DNA of 64,000 bases from Streptomyces typhae (GTDB lineage: Bacteria; Actinomycetota; Actinomycetes; Streptomycetales; Streptomycetaceae), in contig NZ_WPNZ01000012.1 in NCBI RefSeq assembly GCF_009755605.1, positions 62,001 to 126,000 on the forward strand. Reading direction: 5' to 3'. The position numbers and the translations under genes were made by a program. How positions within the stretch are numbered: position 1 is the first letter of the stretch; each line of letters starts with the position of its first letter. This document shows positions 50,712 through 58,396 of this stretch, piece by piece. The notes under the pieces were generated by a model, which was not told the DNA's origin, made no database searches, and saw only the letters and a list, made by a program, of their open reading frames with translations.

Positions 50712-51090
50712 TGGGCCTTGCTCCTAAGTTGCTCAGTCTGATGATGGTGAAAGAACTGGAACCGAGGATCTCGGCATGGCCGTGACCATGCCAAGTGCGG
50801 GCTATCTCCAGCTCGGGGAGGCGGGCCCCCAGCTCCGCTTCCAGGGCGAGAATCCGTTGCGCAGTGTGCAATTCGAGAGCCAGGTCCGAGATTATGAGGT
50901 CCACCCACTCGGTTGCGGTCCCCCGCGTGTAGAGGATCAGCACGCCCAGAGTCCTGTAGTCGGCCCGGATCTTGACTGCTTGCGCGTCCCAGGTGCCCTG
51001 ACAGTCGTGCGCCCTGCGGTCTTCCTCGGAGATCCCACCCACCCATTCGAGCTGTTCTCTCACTCTGTTCCCCGCGCTCGGTTCAGTCAT
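50701..51090 (-). CDS. Phage hypothetical protein, 129 aa
   Basis: ATG at 51090 (TEPSAGNRVREQLEWV); the frame is open further upstream but without support. The middle is helical and acidic (RILALEAELGARLPELEIAR), ending ILGSSSFTIIRLSNLG. It overlaps the nuclease start by 11 bp, so likely coupled. I recognise no family. Confidence 0.6.
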   Translation of the reverse strand: MTEPSAGNRVREQLEWVGGISEEDRRAHDCQGTWDAQAVKIRADYRTLGVLILYTRGTATEWVDLIISDLALELHTAQRILALEAELGARLPELEIARTWHGHGHAEILGSSSFTIIRLSNLGARPIER

Positions 51091-51131
51091 GTAAGTGGAG
51101 GCCCCCGGTCCCTCCTCTTTCACCATACAGG

Positions 51132-51145
51132 TTGAGACTGCGACG
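51132..51145 (+). promoter_or_regulatory. Early-motif copy in opposite orientation (operator candidate)
   Basis: TTGAGACTGCGACG matches the promoter-associated 14-mer at 13 of 14 positions but points rightward, with no convincing -10 at 17 bp. A minus-strand pair TTGCCG/TATGGT overlaps the site. A repressor site is more likely than a promoter. Confidence 0.5.
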
Positions 51146-51226
51146 GCAATAGCCGCGTTTTCGGGGCGCAAACCCCGTGGGATGGTTGCAGTCTGATGGG
51201 TCAAGAGATGGTAAAGGAAACACAGA

Positions 51227-51255
51227 GTGCCTCTCACGTCAGACGTGAGAGGCAC
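51227..51255 (-). terminator. Terminator after the HTH gene
   Basis: A 14-bp stem GTGCCTCTCACGTC/GACGTGAGAGGCAC is followed on the minus strand by TCTGTGTTTCCTTT, a U-rich tail. It ends the 172-aa gene transcript and sets it apart from the rest of the early block. Confidence 0.8.
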
Positions 51256-51278
51256 CGTAATGTCCGTTGTGAATGCGT

Positions 51279-51797
51279 TTAAGCATTAGGCTCCGAGGGC
51301 TTTTTGGGGCGAAACGGGTCAGAAGGCAGTGTAATAGCCTCCAGGTGGAGCCCTTTGGGTAGCTCCCGCCCCTCCGGCCAGCGGATCGCACGCCGACCGT
51401 CCGACTCCTCCCGGGGCAGGAACAGCCACGGGTTCTCTTTGCTCCAGTCAAGCGCGAGCACAACTCGTTCGTCTTCCAAGCGCTTCACGAACTGGTTCAC
51501 CCGATGCTTCCGGCTTGCGGTCAAGTTAGGGTCACCTAGCCTCCACCGGATAAACGTGATCAGATCGCGAGCCCGGTTGTAGCGGCTGAAGCGTGCCCGT
51601 GGGAATTCGCTAGACGGCCATGCAACTTCGAGAATGGCGGCGGCCGTTTTTGTGTACGGCAGCCGCTGTAGACCCATCGCCATGAAACGAGCGTTAACCG
51701 CTTGTACCGAGCAACCGAACGCTCTAGCAATGTCCTTATCGGACGCCCCCTCCCTAAAGAATCGCTGCAGGGTCGCATTGTCAGGCAGCTTAGTCAT
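51279..51797 (-). CDS. HTH phage protein, 172 aa (candidate regulator)
   Basis: ATG at 51797. The N-terminal HTH (RFFREGASDKDIARAFGCSV then QAVNARFMAMGLQR) is at about residues 12-45. A second part has YNRARDLITFIRWRLGDPNL and ends FRPKKPSEPNA. It is a single-gene transcript with its own promoter and terminator at the early/late boundary, a usual place for an immunity or switch regulator. No repressor dimerisation domain is recognised. Confidence 0.65.
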   Translation of the reverse strand: MTKLPDNATLQRFFREGASDKDIARAFGCSVQAVNARFMAMGLQRLPYTKTAAAILEVAWPSSEFPRARFSRYNRARDLITFIRWRLGDPNLTASRKHRVNQFVKRLEDERVVLALDWSKENPWLFLPREESDGRRAIRWPEGRELPKGLHLEAITLPSDPFRPKKPSEPNA

Positions 51798-51830
51798 TGG
51801 GGGTGATGGTCCTCTCGAATGGGTGCCACC

Positions 51831-51862
51831 AACGTACCGAGGGGCTGTCGCGAAATCAAGTT
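51831..51862 (-). promoter_or_regulatory. Promoter of the HTH gene
   Basis: Minus-strand -35 TTGATT (51859-51854), 17-bp spacer, -10 TACGTT (51836-51831). The -35 flank (AACTTGA..CGCGAC) partly matches the two strong early promoters (9 of 14). Confidence 0.6.
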
Positions 51863-52241
51863 ACGTCTTGACATAGAGGACGCGTTAGGCGAATCGCAAG
51901 AGTGTGACGTGGGTCTCACCAGGCGTCAACTGCGTCCCAGCCGGGGGCCGTTGACACCGACATCTGTAGTGAGAGAGCGACCGCGAAACGAGTGATTGAA
52001 CCACAGATGTGAAGGGCTGGTGAGGGTTCTTAACTCCTCTTTTCCTCTACAGCGTACATGCATCACTCCCCGTATCTCTACGGATACGGAGCAATGGAAC
52101 CCGCTCCCTCGATAGACGAACTTTCAAGTTCCCCGACGGGTGTGTCAGCGCAGGCAACGCGCTTCTGACCAGGTGCCCAGAGGGTTGGCCCCGGCCGCCA
52201 GAACAGCAGCCGGCCGGGGCCCAGAGACGCAAGGAAGGCAT
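51863..52241. other. Divergent early/late control region
   Basis: A 379-bp gene-free region between the leftward early and rightward late genes. It holds plus-strand TTGACA at 51868 and 51951 without clear -10 boxes, and a 7-bp inverted repeat CATCTGT/ACAGATG (51961-51967, 52003-52009). The late promoter is probably here, perhaps read with a phage factor. Confidence 0.45.
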
Positions 52242-52565
52242 ATGCCAAGGGCTAAATCCATATGCCTGAACTCGGGCTGCGTCGCTCCGGCGGTTACTGA
52301 CGGTAGATGTCAGGATCACCAAGCGCGTAGGGGCTGGAATAGAACAAGTGCTCGAAACGCGGACCGACCAAGGGATTGGTCCAGACGAAGGAGCCGAACG
52401 CTTGTTCGTGATCGCTTCACCTGCCAGCGATGTGGCGCCCGGGAGGACCTTGAGGTGGACCACATCGTCCCGGTATCCCGCGGCGGCTCCTGGGAGCCAG
52501 ACAACCTCTGGACCTTGTGTAGGGCATGCCACAAATACAAGACGTATACAGAGGACCGGCCGTGA
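52242..52565 (+). CDS. HNH endonuclease upstream of terminase
   Basis: ATG at 52242 after AAGGAAGG. The 107-residue protein has CLNSGCVAP plus CQDH, then TCQRCGAREDLEVDHIVPVS and NLWTLCRACHKYKT, the HNH metal site with two CxxC pairs. Many long-tailed phages encode such an HNH beside terS-terL and need it for efficient packaging. It lies close to the interrupted terminase gene. Confidence 0.88.
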   Translation: MPRAKSICLNSGCVAPAVTDGRCQDHQARRGWNRTSARNADRPRDWSRRRSRTLVRDRFTCQRCGAREDLEVDHIVPVSRGGSWEPDNLWTLCRACHKYKTYTEDRP

Positions 52566-52611
52566 CGCGAGCTGTCGAGCCCAGCTGGCCCAGGTCCAGG
52601 CGCAAGAGCTG

Positions 52612-52684
52612 GGGTGCGTCGCTCGTTGGAAGGGCGGCGGCCATGAGGGCCGCTCGGGAGGTTCGAGCCCTCCCGCACCCGCCA
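52612..52684 (+). tRNA. tRNA-like gene, isotype uncertain
   Basis: A cloverleaf can be drawn: acceptor GGGTGCG/CGCACCC, D arm GCTC/GGGC, anticodon stem GCGGC/GCCGC, T arm GGAGG/CCTCC with TTCGAGC loop, and encoded G-CCA. The anticodon loop is CATGAGG, putting TGA at 34-36 but A at 33 where tRNAs have U. The variable loop is only 3 nt. It may be a degenerate phage tRNA or a tRNA mimic. Confidence 0.55.
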
Positions 52685-52739
52685 TACGGGTAGCTCCCGT
52701 AGGTGCTGAAACTCTCCCTGATCAGGGGACAGAGGCACG

Positions 52740-52815
52740 GTGTTCGTCGTCCAGCGGCTTAGGACTCCTCCTCTTCCGGGAGGCAACGCCGGCTCAAATC
52801 CGGCCGGACACACCA
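52740..52815 (+). tRNA. tRNA-Glu-like gene (TTC at anticodon position)
   Basis: Cloverleaf: acceptor GTGTTCG/CGGACAC, D arm GTCC/GGAC with AGCGGCTTA loop, anticodon stem CCTCC/GGAGG, T arm GCCGG/CCGGC with CTCAAAT loop, and encoded A-CCA. The 5' half (TTCGTCGTCCAGCGGCTTAG) resembles tRNA-Glu. The loop TCTTCCG gives TTC at 34-36 but C at 33, and position 54 is C. Functional status uncertain. Confidence 0.58.
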
Positions 52816-52904
52816 ACCACCATTCCTCTACTTCAGGCGCCCCCACCCTCCCCCGCGGGCGGCCTCCCCCCCTCTCTTTACGCTCTGACCTTCGGAGGTC
52901 CCCC

Positions 52905-53081
52905 ATGCCCACCTGCAACGGCAGGTGCGTTGACTGCCCTTACGACTTCTGCGCACCCGAGGCGCCCAGACGCCGCGCGAGCAAGGCGTCCAAGCGCTCA
53001 TGGCGTCAGGATGCGCTCTTCGAGCTTGAGGAGCTGGGCGACCTCTACGGGATCGACCTCGATGCGGTGAGGCTTCCGTGA
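52905..53081 (+). CDS. Small Cys-rich phage protein, 58 aa
   Basis: ATG at 52905, 6 nt after GGAGG. Four Cys in CNGRCVDCPYDFCAP near the start suggest a zinc knuckle; a basic helix (RRRASKASKRSW) and LEELGDLYGIDLDAV follow. It overlaps the small terminase gene by GTGA and lies just after two tRNA-like genes. Unknown role. Confidence 0.65.
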   Translation: MPTCNGRCVDCPYDFCAPEAPRRRASKASKRSWRQDALFELEELGDLYGIDLDAVRLP

Positions 53082-53500
53082 CCCGAGGACCGCAGCCGAA
53101 ACCGAACGCGGTCCGCCGCAACAGCCACGAGCACGCCCAAGAGCTAGAAGCCAGCGCCCAGCCAGGCCGGGAACTCCCCCGTGGGCTCGGCATCCAGACT
53201 GCTGGTGCCAAGAGGTTCTGGAAGACCTGGTCCACAGCTCCCCAGACACAGAGCTGGGTTGAGACCGACTGGGCTGAGCTGGAAATCACTACGCGTCTGG
53301 TGGATGGCTTCTACCAGGGAGACAACAAGCTCGCCGGTGAGATTCGGCAGAGAACCGCCAAGTGGGGCGGCACGGTCGAGGACCGCGCTCGACTCCGGAT
53401 GTCCCTCAAGGGCGAGGACCAGGACCCCGAGGACGACTCGTCTCCGGAGCCTGTCACCACAGACCTAGATGAAGAGCTGTACCGGCTCCTGAACGACTGA
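53078..53500 (+). CDS. terS: Terminase small subunit (P27-like)
   Basis: GTG at 53078 overlapping the previous stop. The 140-residue protein begins TRGPQPKPNAVRRN, the usual P27-type start, then ETDWAELEITTRLVDGFYQG and GGTVEDRARLRMSLK. It recognises phage DNA and stimulates the large subunit during packaging. terL follows 10 bp later. Confidence 0.82.
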   Translation: MTRGPQPKPNAVRRNSHEHAQELEASAQPGRELPRGLGIQTAGAKRFWKTWSTAPQTQSWVETDWAELEITTRLVDGFYQGDNKLAGEIRQRTAKWGGTVEDRARLRMSLKGEDQDPEDDSSPEPVTTDLDEELYRLLND

Positions 53501-53510
53501 ATAGAGGTGA

Positions 53511-54221
53511 GTGCCCTTGCAGACAGGTAATTTACCTGAGGGCGTTCCCTCCCCCAAGGAAACTTTGGGGTACGAGGTCATTCGGTGGTGCAGCAAGTAC
53601 ATCGTACAGCCGGACGGCGACCGCGCCGGCGAGTCATGGAAGTTCACGAAGGAACAGCTCCGCTTCGTCCTTTGGTTCTATGCCATCAACCCCGATGGAA
53701 CGTGGAAGTACGCGGCGGCCACTCTGCGCCGCGGAAAAGGCTGGGGGAAAACGCCTCTCCTTGCCACGCTCGCAATCGTTGAGTTCATCGGCCCCTGCCG
53801 ATTCAGTCACTACAACGCCTTTGGCCTACCGGTAGCGAAGCCTGTTGCCCTGCCCACCGTGCAGGTTGGCGCCACGGCGTATGAGCAGACCGAACAGACC
53901 ATGGAGTTCATTCGAGGCTGTCTGTCCGAGTCGCCCGCAGAAAAGGAATACGGCCTCGACATCGGTAAGGCTGTCATCCAGTTCAAGTCTGGCAAGCCTG
54001 GATCGATCAAGCCTAAGTCGACGTCTGGGCGAACCAACGAGGGGAACCGCCCGACCTTTGTCCGGGCCCCAGTGGATTCGTCTGCTGGGGCCCGGATGAT
54101 GCGTAATTCGTACTCATGGATGAAGTCCATCACTGGGTCGGTTCGAATGGCGGTCCGGAATTCTTCCAAACCCTCAAGCGTAATGTCGAAAAGCTCACTG
54201 CCGCTGGTGCGAGGTGGGTAA
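53511..54221 (+). CDS. terL: Terminase large subunit, ATPase N-part (interrupted)
   Basis: GTG at 53511 (or TTG at 53517) after GAGGTGA. The real homology runs to codon 183 (TTT, 54057-54059): WKFTKEQLRFVLWFYAINPD, Walker A region RRGKGWGKTPLLA, VGATAYEQTEQT, then GRTNEGNRPTF. After that, codons are unrelated (RAPVDSSAGARMMRN) to the stop at 54221, because the frame carries on past a 50-nt insertion. The Walker B and nuclease parts are in another frame, so this alone cannot be an active motor. See the gap feature. Confidence 0.85.
   Translation: MPLQTGNLPEGVPSPKETLGYEVIRWCSKYIVQPDGDRAGESWKFTKEQLRFVLWFYAINPDGTWKYAAATLRRGKGWGKTPLLATLAIVEFIGPCRFSHYNAFGLPVAKPVALPTVQVGATAYEQTEQTMEFIRGCLSESPAEKEYGLDIGKAVIQFKSGKPGSIKPKSTSGRTNEGNRPTFVRAPVDSSAGARMMRNSYSWMKSITGSVRMAVRNSSKPSSVMSKSSLPLVRGG
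54060..54109 (+). other. 50-nt interruption inside terL Walker B, possible translational bypass gap
   Basis: Removing 50 nt restores an expected RPTF-V-LMDEVHHW Walker B. The gap starts after TTT (Phe) and ends with TTC (Phe), both read by the same tRNA. It holds a perfect 12-bp hairpin, TCCGGGCCCCAG (54061-54072) and CTGGGGCCCGGA (54085-54096), with a 12-nt loop, and TAA just before TTC. T4 gene 60 also has a 50-nt gap with a 5' hairpin and matched codons. Mutation or an intron remnant are alternatives. Confidence 0.65.
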
Positions 54222-55129
54222 CCACAACCAACGCCTACAATCCGAATGAAGATTCGGTTGCTCAGCAGATCCACGAGTCGGCAATGGTCGAGATGGGTCT
54301 GTGGCTGTATGACTGCCTCGAAGGCGTCATCGAGCCAGATGAATTGAGGGATGAGGAGAAGGTTCGCGCCGCCCTCATTGAGGCGTACGGAGATGCTACC
54401 TGGGCCGACATTAACGGCCTGACTCGAACCATCCTCTACGACCGCACCACCCCCGATTCCACCTATCTCCGGTTCTACTGCAACCGGATCGCGGAGTCTT
54501 CCGATGGGTGGATGTCCAAGGTCGAGTGGGACGCGTGCGCCGACGACCAGGACCCCATCAAGCCCGGCGACCAGATCGCAATTGGCTTCGATGGGTCGAT
54601 CCGCGGAGACGCAACAGGAATCTGCGGAGTCCGTTTGCGAGACGCAAAGCTGTTCGTGATCGGAGTATGGGAACGCCCGGAGCACGCTCCTGACGAATGG
54701 GAAGTCGACGTTCTCGCGGTCGAGGCCGCAGTTCATAACGCCTTCAATACGTACCGCGTCGCATGGATGTATGCGGACCCGCCGTATTGGCAGGAAGCTA
54801 TCGGCCGATGGGCCATGGAACACGGCGACGACACCGTATTCGAGTACTGGACGAGCAAGCCTACTCGGATGGTTCAGGCCGTCGAGCGTTTTCGCACGGC
54901 CGTCATGGTTCGCGATCTCAAGCATGACGGAGATCACCGCCTTACCCGCCACGTCCTCAACGCTGTAACTCGGGAAGTTCCGCAAGGAGTTCTCATTCAG
55001 AAAGACAGCCCCCGATCTAAACGCAAGATCGACCTTGCCGTGTGCGCCGTACTCGGATTGGAAGCCAGAGCAGATGCGATCGCGGATGGACGAATGAAAA
55101 TACGTAGGAGCCGTGTAGTGGGCTTCTAG
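54116..55129 (+). CDS. terL: Terminase large subunit, Walker B and nuclease C-part
   Basis: The frame reads FVLMDEVHHW (Walker B, catalytic Glu), VTTTNAYNPNEDS (coupling motif), then an RNase H-like nuclease: IGFDGSIRGDATGICGVRL (Asp), VAWMYADPPYWQ and RSKRKIDLAVCAVLGLEA. An ATG at 54116 lies within Walker B but has no RBS, so separate initiation is unlikely. Joined to the first part it makes a 522-residue TerL, a normal length. Confidence 0.85.
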   Translation: MDEVHHWVGSNGGPEFFQTLKRNVEKLTAAGARWVTTTNAYNPNEDSVAQQIHESAMVEMGLWLYDCLEGVIEPDELRDEEKVRAALIEAYGDATWADINGLTRTILYDRTTPDSTYLRFYCNRIAESSDGWMSKVEWDACADDQDPIKPGDQIAIGFDGSIRGDATGICGVRLRDAKLFVIGVWERPEHAPDEWEVDVLAVEAAVHNAFNTYRVAWMYADPPYWQEAIGRWAMEHGDDTVFEYWTSKPTRMVQAVERFRTAVMVRDLKHDGDHRLTRHVLNAVTREVPQGVLIQKDSPRSKRKIDLAVCAVLGLEARADAIADGRMKIRRSRVVGF

Positions 55130-55143
55130 CAAGGAGCCCGCCT

Positions 55144-56589
55144 ATGATTGTCCCCCCCGGCTCGCATACTGCCTTCATAGGTAAGCCGTCGAAGCCGCAA
55201 GAGTGGCTGATGTACCTGTACGGCAAGGTTCCTGGCCCACTTCACCCGTCGCAGGAGTACAGCCGGTACTACGAGGGCGATCAGCAGAAGTTCGCTTTCT
55301 CTCAGGCCCGCTACAAGAGCGCCTTCCGGGACGTGTTCGATCAGTGGCGGGACAATTTTTGCGGCACGATCGTGGACTCAACGAATGAACGTCTCCACGT
55401 CGATTCATTCCGTATCCCTGGCGAGGACGACGGCACCGACGCCCGCCAGTTCTGGCAGCGCAACGGGATGGATGCCTACTCAACCGCGGTCCACCTTGAG
55501 GCCCTGATCACTGGCCGCAGCTACGTGGTTGTCTGGGCGGACGCCAAGGGCGAGCCCACGATTACCCCGGTCCCCGGGGACCGCATAGCCGTCTCGTACA
55601 AGGCCGGCTCTCTGTGGGAGCTGGAGGCCGCGGCCCGCTTCGAGATGGATGCGTGGGGCCGGCAGCAGGTCACCTTGTGGACTGAGGAGTACGTCTACGA
55701 GGTCGCCTACGGCGAGACGGATTGGGAGAACGGCACCAAGCAGAAGAACCCCTTGGGCCTGGTCCCGGTCGTTCCCTTCGAGAACCGCTCTCGTCTCGGG
55801 CGTGAGCCGGTCTCTGAACTCGTCAACTGCATCCCGATTCAGGACGCCATCAACAAGACCGTGATGGACGCTCTGACGGCTTCCGAGTTCGCGGCCTTCC
55901 CCCAGCGCTACGTGACCGGCCTGGAAATCGTAGAGGACGCGAACGGTAACCCGGTCGAGCCCTACGACGTCGGGGCAGACAAGCTACTCCAAGCCGAAGA
56001 CCCGAGCGCTAAGTTCGGCTCCTTTGAAGCCGCCAATCTGGCGAACTATGTCTCTCTGGTAGATCTCCTGGTACAGCACCTTGCGACTGTATCCAGAGTC
56101 CCCAGCCATTACTTCCTGGTGAACTCGTCCAACACCCCAAGTGGCGAGGCCATTATCTCAGCGGAAGCCGGACTTGTGGCCAAGGTCAAGGAACGCATGC
56201 TTCATTTCGGTGAGGCATGGGAGAGAGTCATCCGACTCTGTTTCGCGGTCAAGAACGACAAGCGACGCAATGCCTTCGACACGGAGACGCGTTGGAAGGA
56301 CCCCGAATACAGGACAGAAGCCCAACACATTGATGCACTTCTCAAGCTCAAGCAGCTTGATGTGCCCCTTGAGTTCTTGTGGTTTGAGGCTGGCTTCAGC
56401 GCCGCCCAGATTTCCGACTTCCGCGAAATGCGGAAGGAGGACGCAAAGGCACAGGCCGAGATACAGCAGCTCGGGCCTCAGCCCCAGGTACAGGTACCTG
56501 GGCAGCCGCAGGAACAGAAGCCCAACCCCAATAAGCCTCCGCAGGGCAACAGCGGCAACGCTGCCCGCAAGATCAACGAGGCCAAGTAA
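55144..56589 (+). CDS. Portal protein (SPP1 gp6-like)
   Basis: ATG at 55144 after AAGGAG. The 481-residue protein has the SPP1-type portal course: KSAFRDVFDQWRDNFCGTIV, GRSYVVVWADAKG, LVPVVPFENRSRLGR, and VLVQHLATVSRVPSHYFL-like helix (with SGEAIISAEAGL), then a Gln/Pro-rich tail (PQVQVPGQPQEQKPNPN). It forms the dodecameric ring at the packaging vertex. Confidence 0.9.
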   Translation: MIVPPGSHTAFIGKPSKPQEWLMYLYGKVPGPLHPSQEYSRYYEGDQQKFAFSQARYKSAFRDVFDQWRDNFCGTIVDSTNERLHVDSFRIPGEDDGTDARQFWQRNGMDAYSTAVHLEALITGRSYVVVWADAKGEPTITPVPGDRIAVSYKAGSLWELEAAARFEMDAWGRQQVTLWTEEYVYEVAYGETDWENGTKQKNPLGLVPVVPFENRSRLGREPVSELVNCIPIQDAINKTVMDALTASEFAAFPQRYVTGLEIVEDANGNPVEPYDVGADKLLQAEDPSAKFGSFEAANLANYVSLVDLLVQHLATVSRVPSHYFLVNSSNTPSGEAIISAEAGLVAKVKERMLHFGEAWERVIRLCFAVKNDKRRNAFDTETRWKDPEYRTEAQHIDALLKLKQLDVPLEFLWFEAGFSAAQISDFREMRKEDAKAQAEIQQLGPQPQVQVPGQPQEQKPNPNKPPQGNSGNAARKINEAK

Positions 56590-56635
56590 CGACCTGCCGA
56601 AATGGCGATAGGTCCTATCCGAAATGGAATCGCGT

Positions 56636-57166
56636 ATGACGACTCAGCAGAACGACGACAACCAGAACGGCCAGCAGGGCAACGAGGGTAATCCTCCGGC
56701 TCCTAACAACGACCCGACTCTGGAAGAGGTCACCGCAGATCGTGACCGTTGGAAGGCAATCTCTCGACAGAACGAGGCGAACTACAACAGCACCCGCACG
56801 GAGCTTCAGCAGTTCAAGGACGCTCAGCAGTCCGCCATTGAGGCCGCCAAGAGCGAGGGCCGGACGTCCGCCCTCGGTGAGGTTTCTACGGAGCTGGTGA
56901 CGGCTGAGCTTCGACTTCAGGCCGTCTCTGCCGGCGCCGAGCTGCCGAGCCTTGAGTTCCTGGATCTCAACCGATTCACGGGGGACGACTCCCGCCCGAA
57001 CTCGGATGCGGTCAAGTCGTTCATTGATTCTCTGCCTAAGCAGAATTCCGGCTCGGGGTTCCCTCACCTCGAAGGAGCCGGCCACAACAAGGGCGGCAAC
57101 GGTGACTTTGCCAGCACCGACCCCACTGAACTGGCCGACTTCATCGCAGGCGGGTCTTTCCTCTAA
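56636..57166 (+). CDS. Capsid scaffolding-type protein
   Basis: 176 residues from the ATG at 56636 (an ATG at 56624 is possible). An N-terminal disordered Gln/Asn-rich stretch (TTQQNDDNQNGQQGNEGN) is followed by a coiled coil (LEEVTADRDRWKAISRQNEA; QFKDAQQSAIEAAK) and a short C-terminus ending ADFIAGGSFL. Position between portal and capsid genes and this composition fit a scaffold protein. Confidence 0.78.
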   Translation: MTTQQNDDNQNGQQGNEGNPPAPNNDPTLEEVTADRDRWKAISRQNEANYNSTRTELQQFKDAQQSAIEAAKSEGRTSALGEVSTELVTAELRLQAVSAGAELPSLEFLDLNRFTGDDSRPNSDAVKSFIDSLPKQNSGSGFPHLEGAGHNKGGNGDFASTDPTELADFIAGGSFL

Positions 57167-57234
57167 GCCTCTCCCCTTTAACGCTCAGCCCTCTTGTAGA
57201 GGGGTTCTTTAGCACAGCCTCACAGCGCGCGAAG

Positions 57235-57258
57235 AAGCCCCTCCCGGGGGGCTTTTTT
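57235..57258 (+). terminator. Terminator before the major capsid gene
   Basis: AAGCCCC/GGGGCTT stem with a 6-nt loop, then TTTTTT. It precedes the capsid RBS. A smaller CCCTC/GAGGG hairpin lies at 57189-57204. The capsid gene then needs read-through or its own promoter. Confidence 0.75.
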
Positions 57259-57277
57259 CATGCCCTCTGGAGGCTGC

Positions 57278-58369
57278 ATGGCTACTCAGCATCACTTTAA
57301 CTTGGACCCCCGACAGGTCACTATTGCCGCGCTCGGTATCTTGGACCGTCAGCTCACTCTTGGTGGCATTCCGGCTCGATACAGCGAGCTGAATTTCACC
57401 GGTGGCGTCGGCGACGTGATCAATGTCAATCGCGAGTCGCGAGGCATTCCGGTTCAGGAGTCGGGCATCTCCGCGCCGATCAAGAACCCGATCACCGGCG
57501 ACACCAACGTGTTCGCCGCGGCAACTGACCGGCCGCTGCCCGACGCTGATCGCCGGCCGCCGCTTGGGTTCGTCACCGAGACCCGCTTTCCGGTACAGCT
57601 CACGACCCTCGCCCAGTCGTCGACCGCGCTCGGGATGGAGCAGGTGGCGTTCGACCTCAAGACTTTCGGGTCCCAGGTCCTCAGCAAGCTCACCCGGGGT
57701 TACGCGGAGTACTTCGATGACACGGTTGCGGCCTTCATCAAGGCCAACATCAGCCGTGCGAACCTCACCGCTGCACAGAAGAAGGCAGTTGGCGGTGATG
57801 TTGAAGTAACGATTCCTCTGGCGGACGGCACCGCTGCGAACATGTCGGCCCGCGCTCTCGCCCTACGTGCCGCTCTCGTCGACGCACGCATGAACATGAA
57901 CCTCGCCCTGGTCCCGACCTCCGAGCGTTACCTGATCGCCGGTCCCGAGGTGGAGTCGATCCTCTTGAAGGACCCGGAGTTTGTTGCCGTCGATTATTCC
58001 GGCGATACGAATGCCTTGCGTCGCGCGACTGTCGGCCGCATCTACGGCTTCGACATCGTGGTGCACAATTCCTTCGGTCTTGAGATGTATCTCTTTCACA
58101 AGTCGGCGATGCTACTGGTCTCCGCGACCCCGTCCCTGCCTATGGGTGCGGTCACTGGCTCCGTCCAAAACGTCAATGGCATCGCAACACGGATGCTGGT
58201 CGATTACGACTACGGCAAGAAGATGGACACGATTGGACTGGACACGATGTATGGCCTGGCGACCATCAAGGAGGACCCGGCATACGCGGTCCGGGGCACA
58301 GTCATCGGCGAGAGATTCGTCCGCGGACTCAAGGTCTCCATCACAGAGAAGGCCCTTTCTGCTGCCTAA
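57278..58369 (+). CDS. Major capsid protein
   Basis: ATG at 57278 (ATQHHFNLDPRQVTIAAL) after CTGGAGG; 363 residues. HK97-like course with a mixed alpha/beta body: FGSQVLSKLTRGYAEYFDDT spine helix, LVPTSERYLIAGPEVESILL, RRATVGRIYGFDIVVHNSFG (P-domain like), MLVDYDYGKKMDTIGLDTMY. The most expressed late gene; a terminator lies just upstream. No separate protease gene is seen, so it may not be cleaved. Confidence 0.9.
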   Translation: MATQHHFNLDPRQVTIAALGILDRQLTLGGIPARYSELNFTGGVGDVINVNRESRGIPVQESGISAPIKNPITGDTNVFAAATDRPLPDADRRPPLGFVTETRFPVQLTTLAQSSTALGMEQVAFDLKTFGSQVLSKLTRGYAEYFDDTVAAFIKANISRANLTAAQKKAVGGDVEVTIPLADGTAANMSARALALRAALVDARMNMNLALVPTSERYLIAGPEVESILLKDPEFVAVDYSGDTNALRRATVGRIYGFDIVVHNSFGLEMYLFHKSAMLLVSATPSLPMGAVTGSVQNVNGIATRMLVDYDYGKKMDTIGLDTMYGLATIKEDPAYAVRGTVIGERFVRGLKVSITEKALSAA

Positions 58370-58396
58370 ACTCTTGAATCTGCGACAGAGGGGCAT

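Noticed and set aside
51868..51900. Plus-strand late promoter at TTGACA (51868)
   Set aside because: The -35 is perfect but no TAnnnT box lies at 16-18 bp, so I did not call it.
52685..52739. Possible third tRNA between the two tRNA-like genes
   Set aside because: CTCCCTGATCAGGGG forms a hairpin, but no acceptor stem or T loop can be built around it.
54116..54140. Independent start of the terminase C-part at the ATG at 54116
   Set aside because: The ATG is inside the Walker B motif and has no Shine-Dalgarno; a separate protein would lack the catalytic strand.
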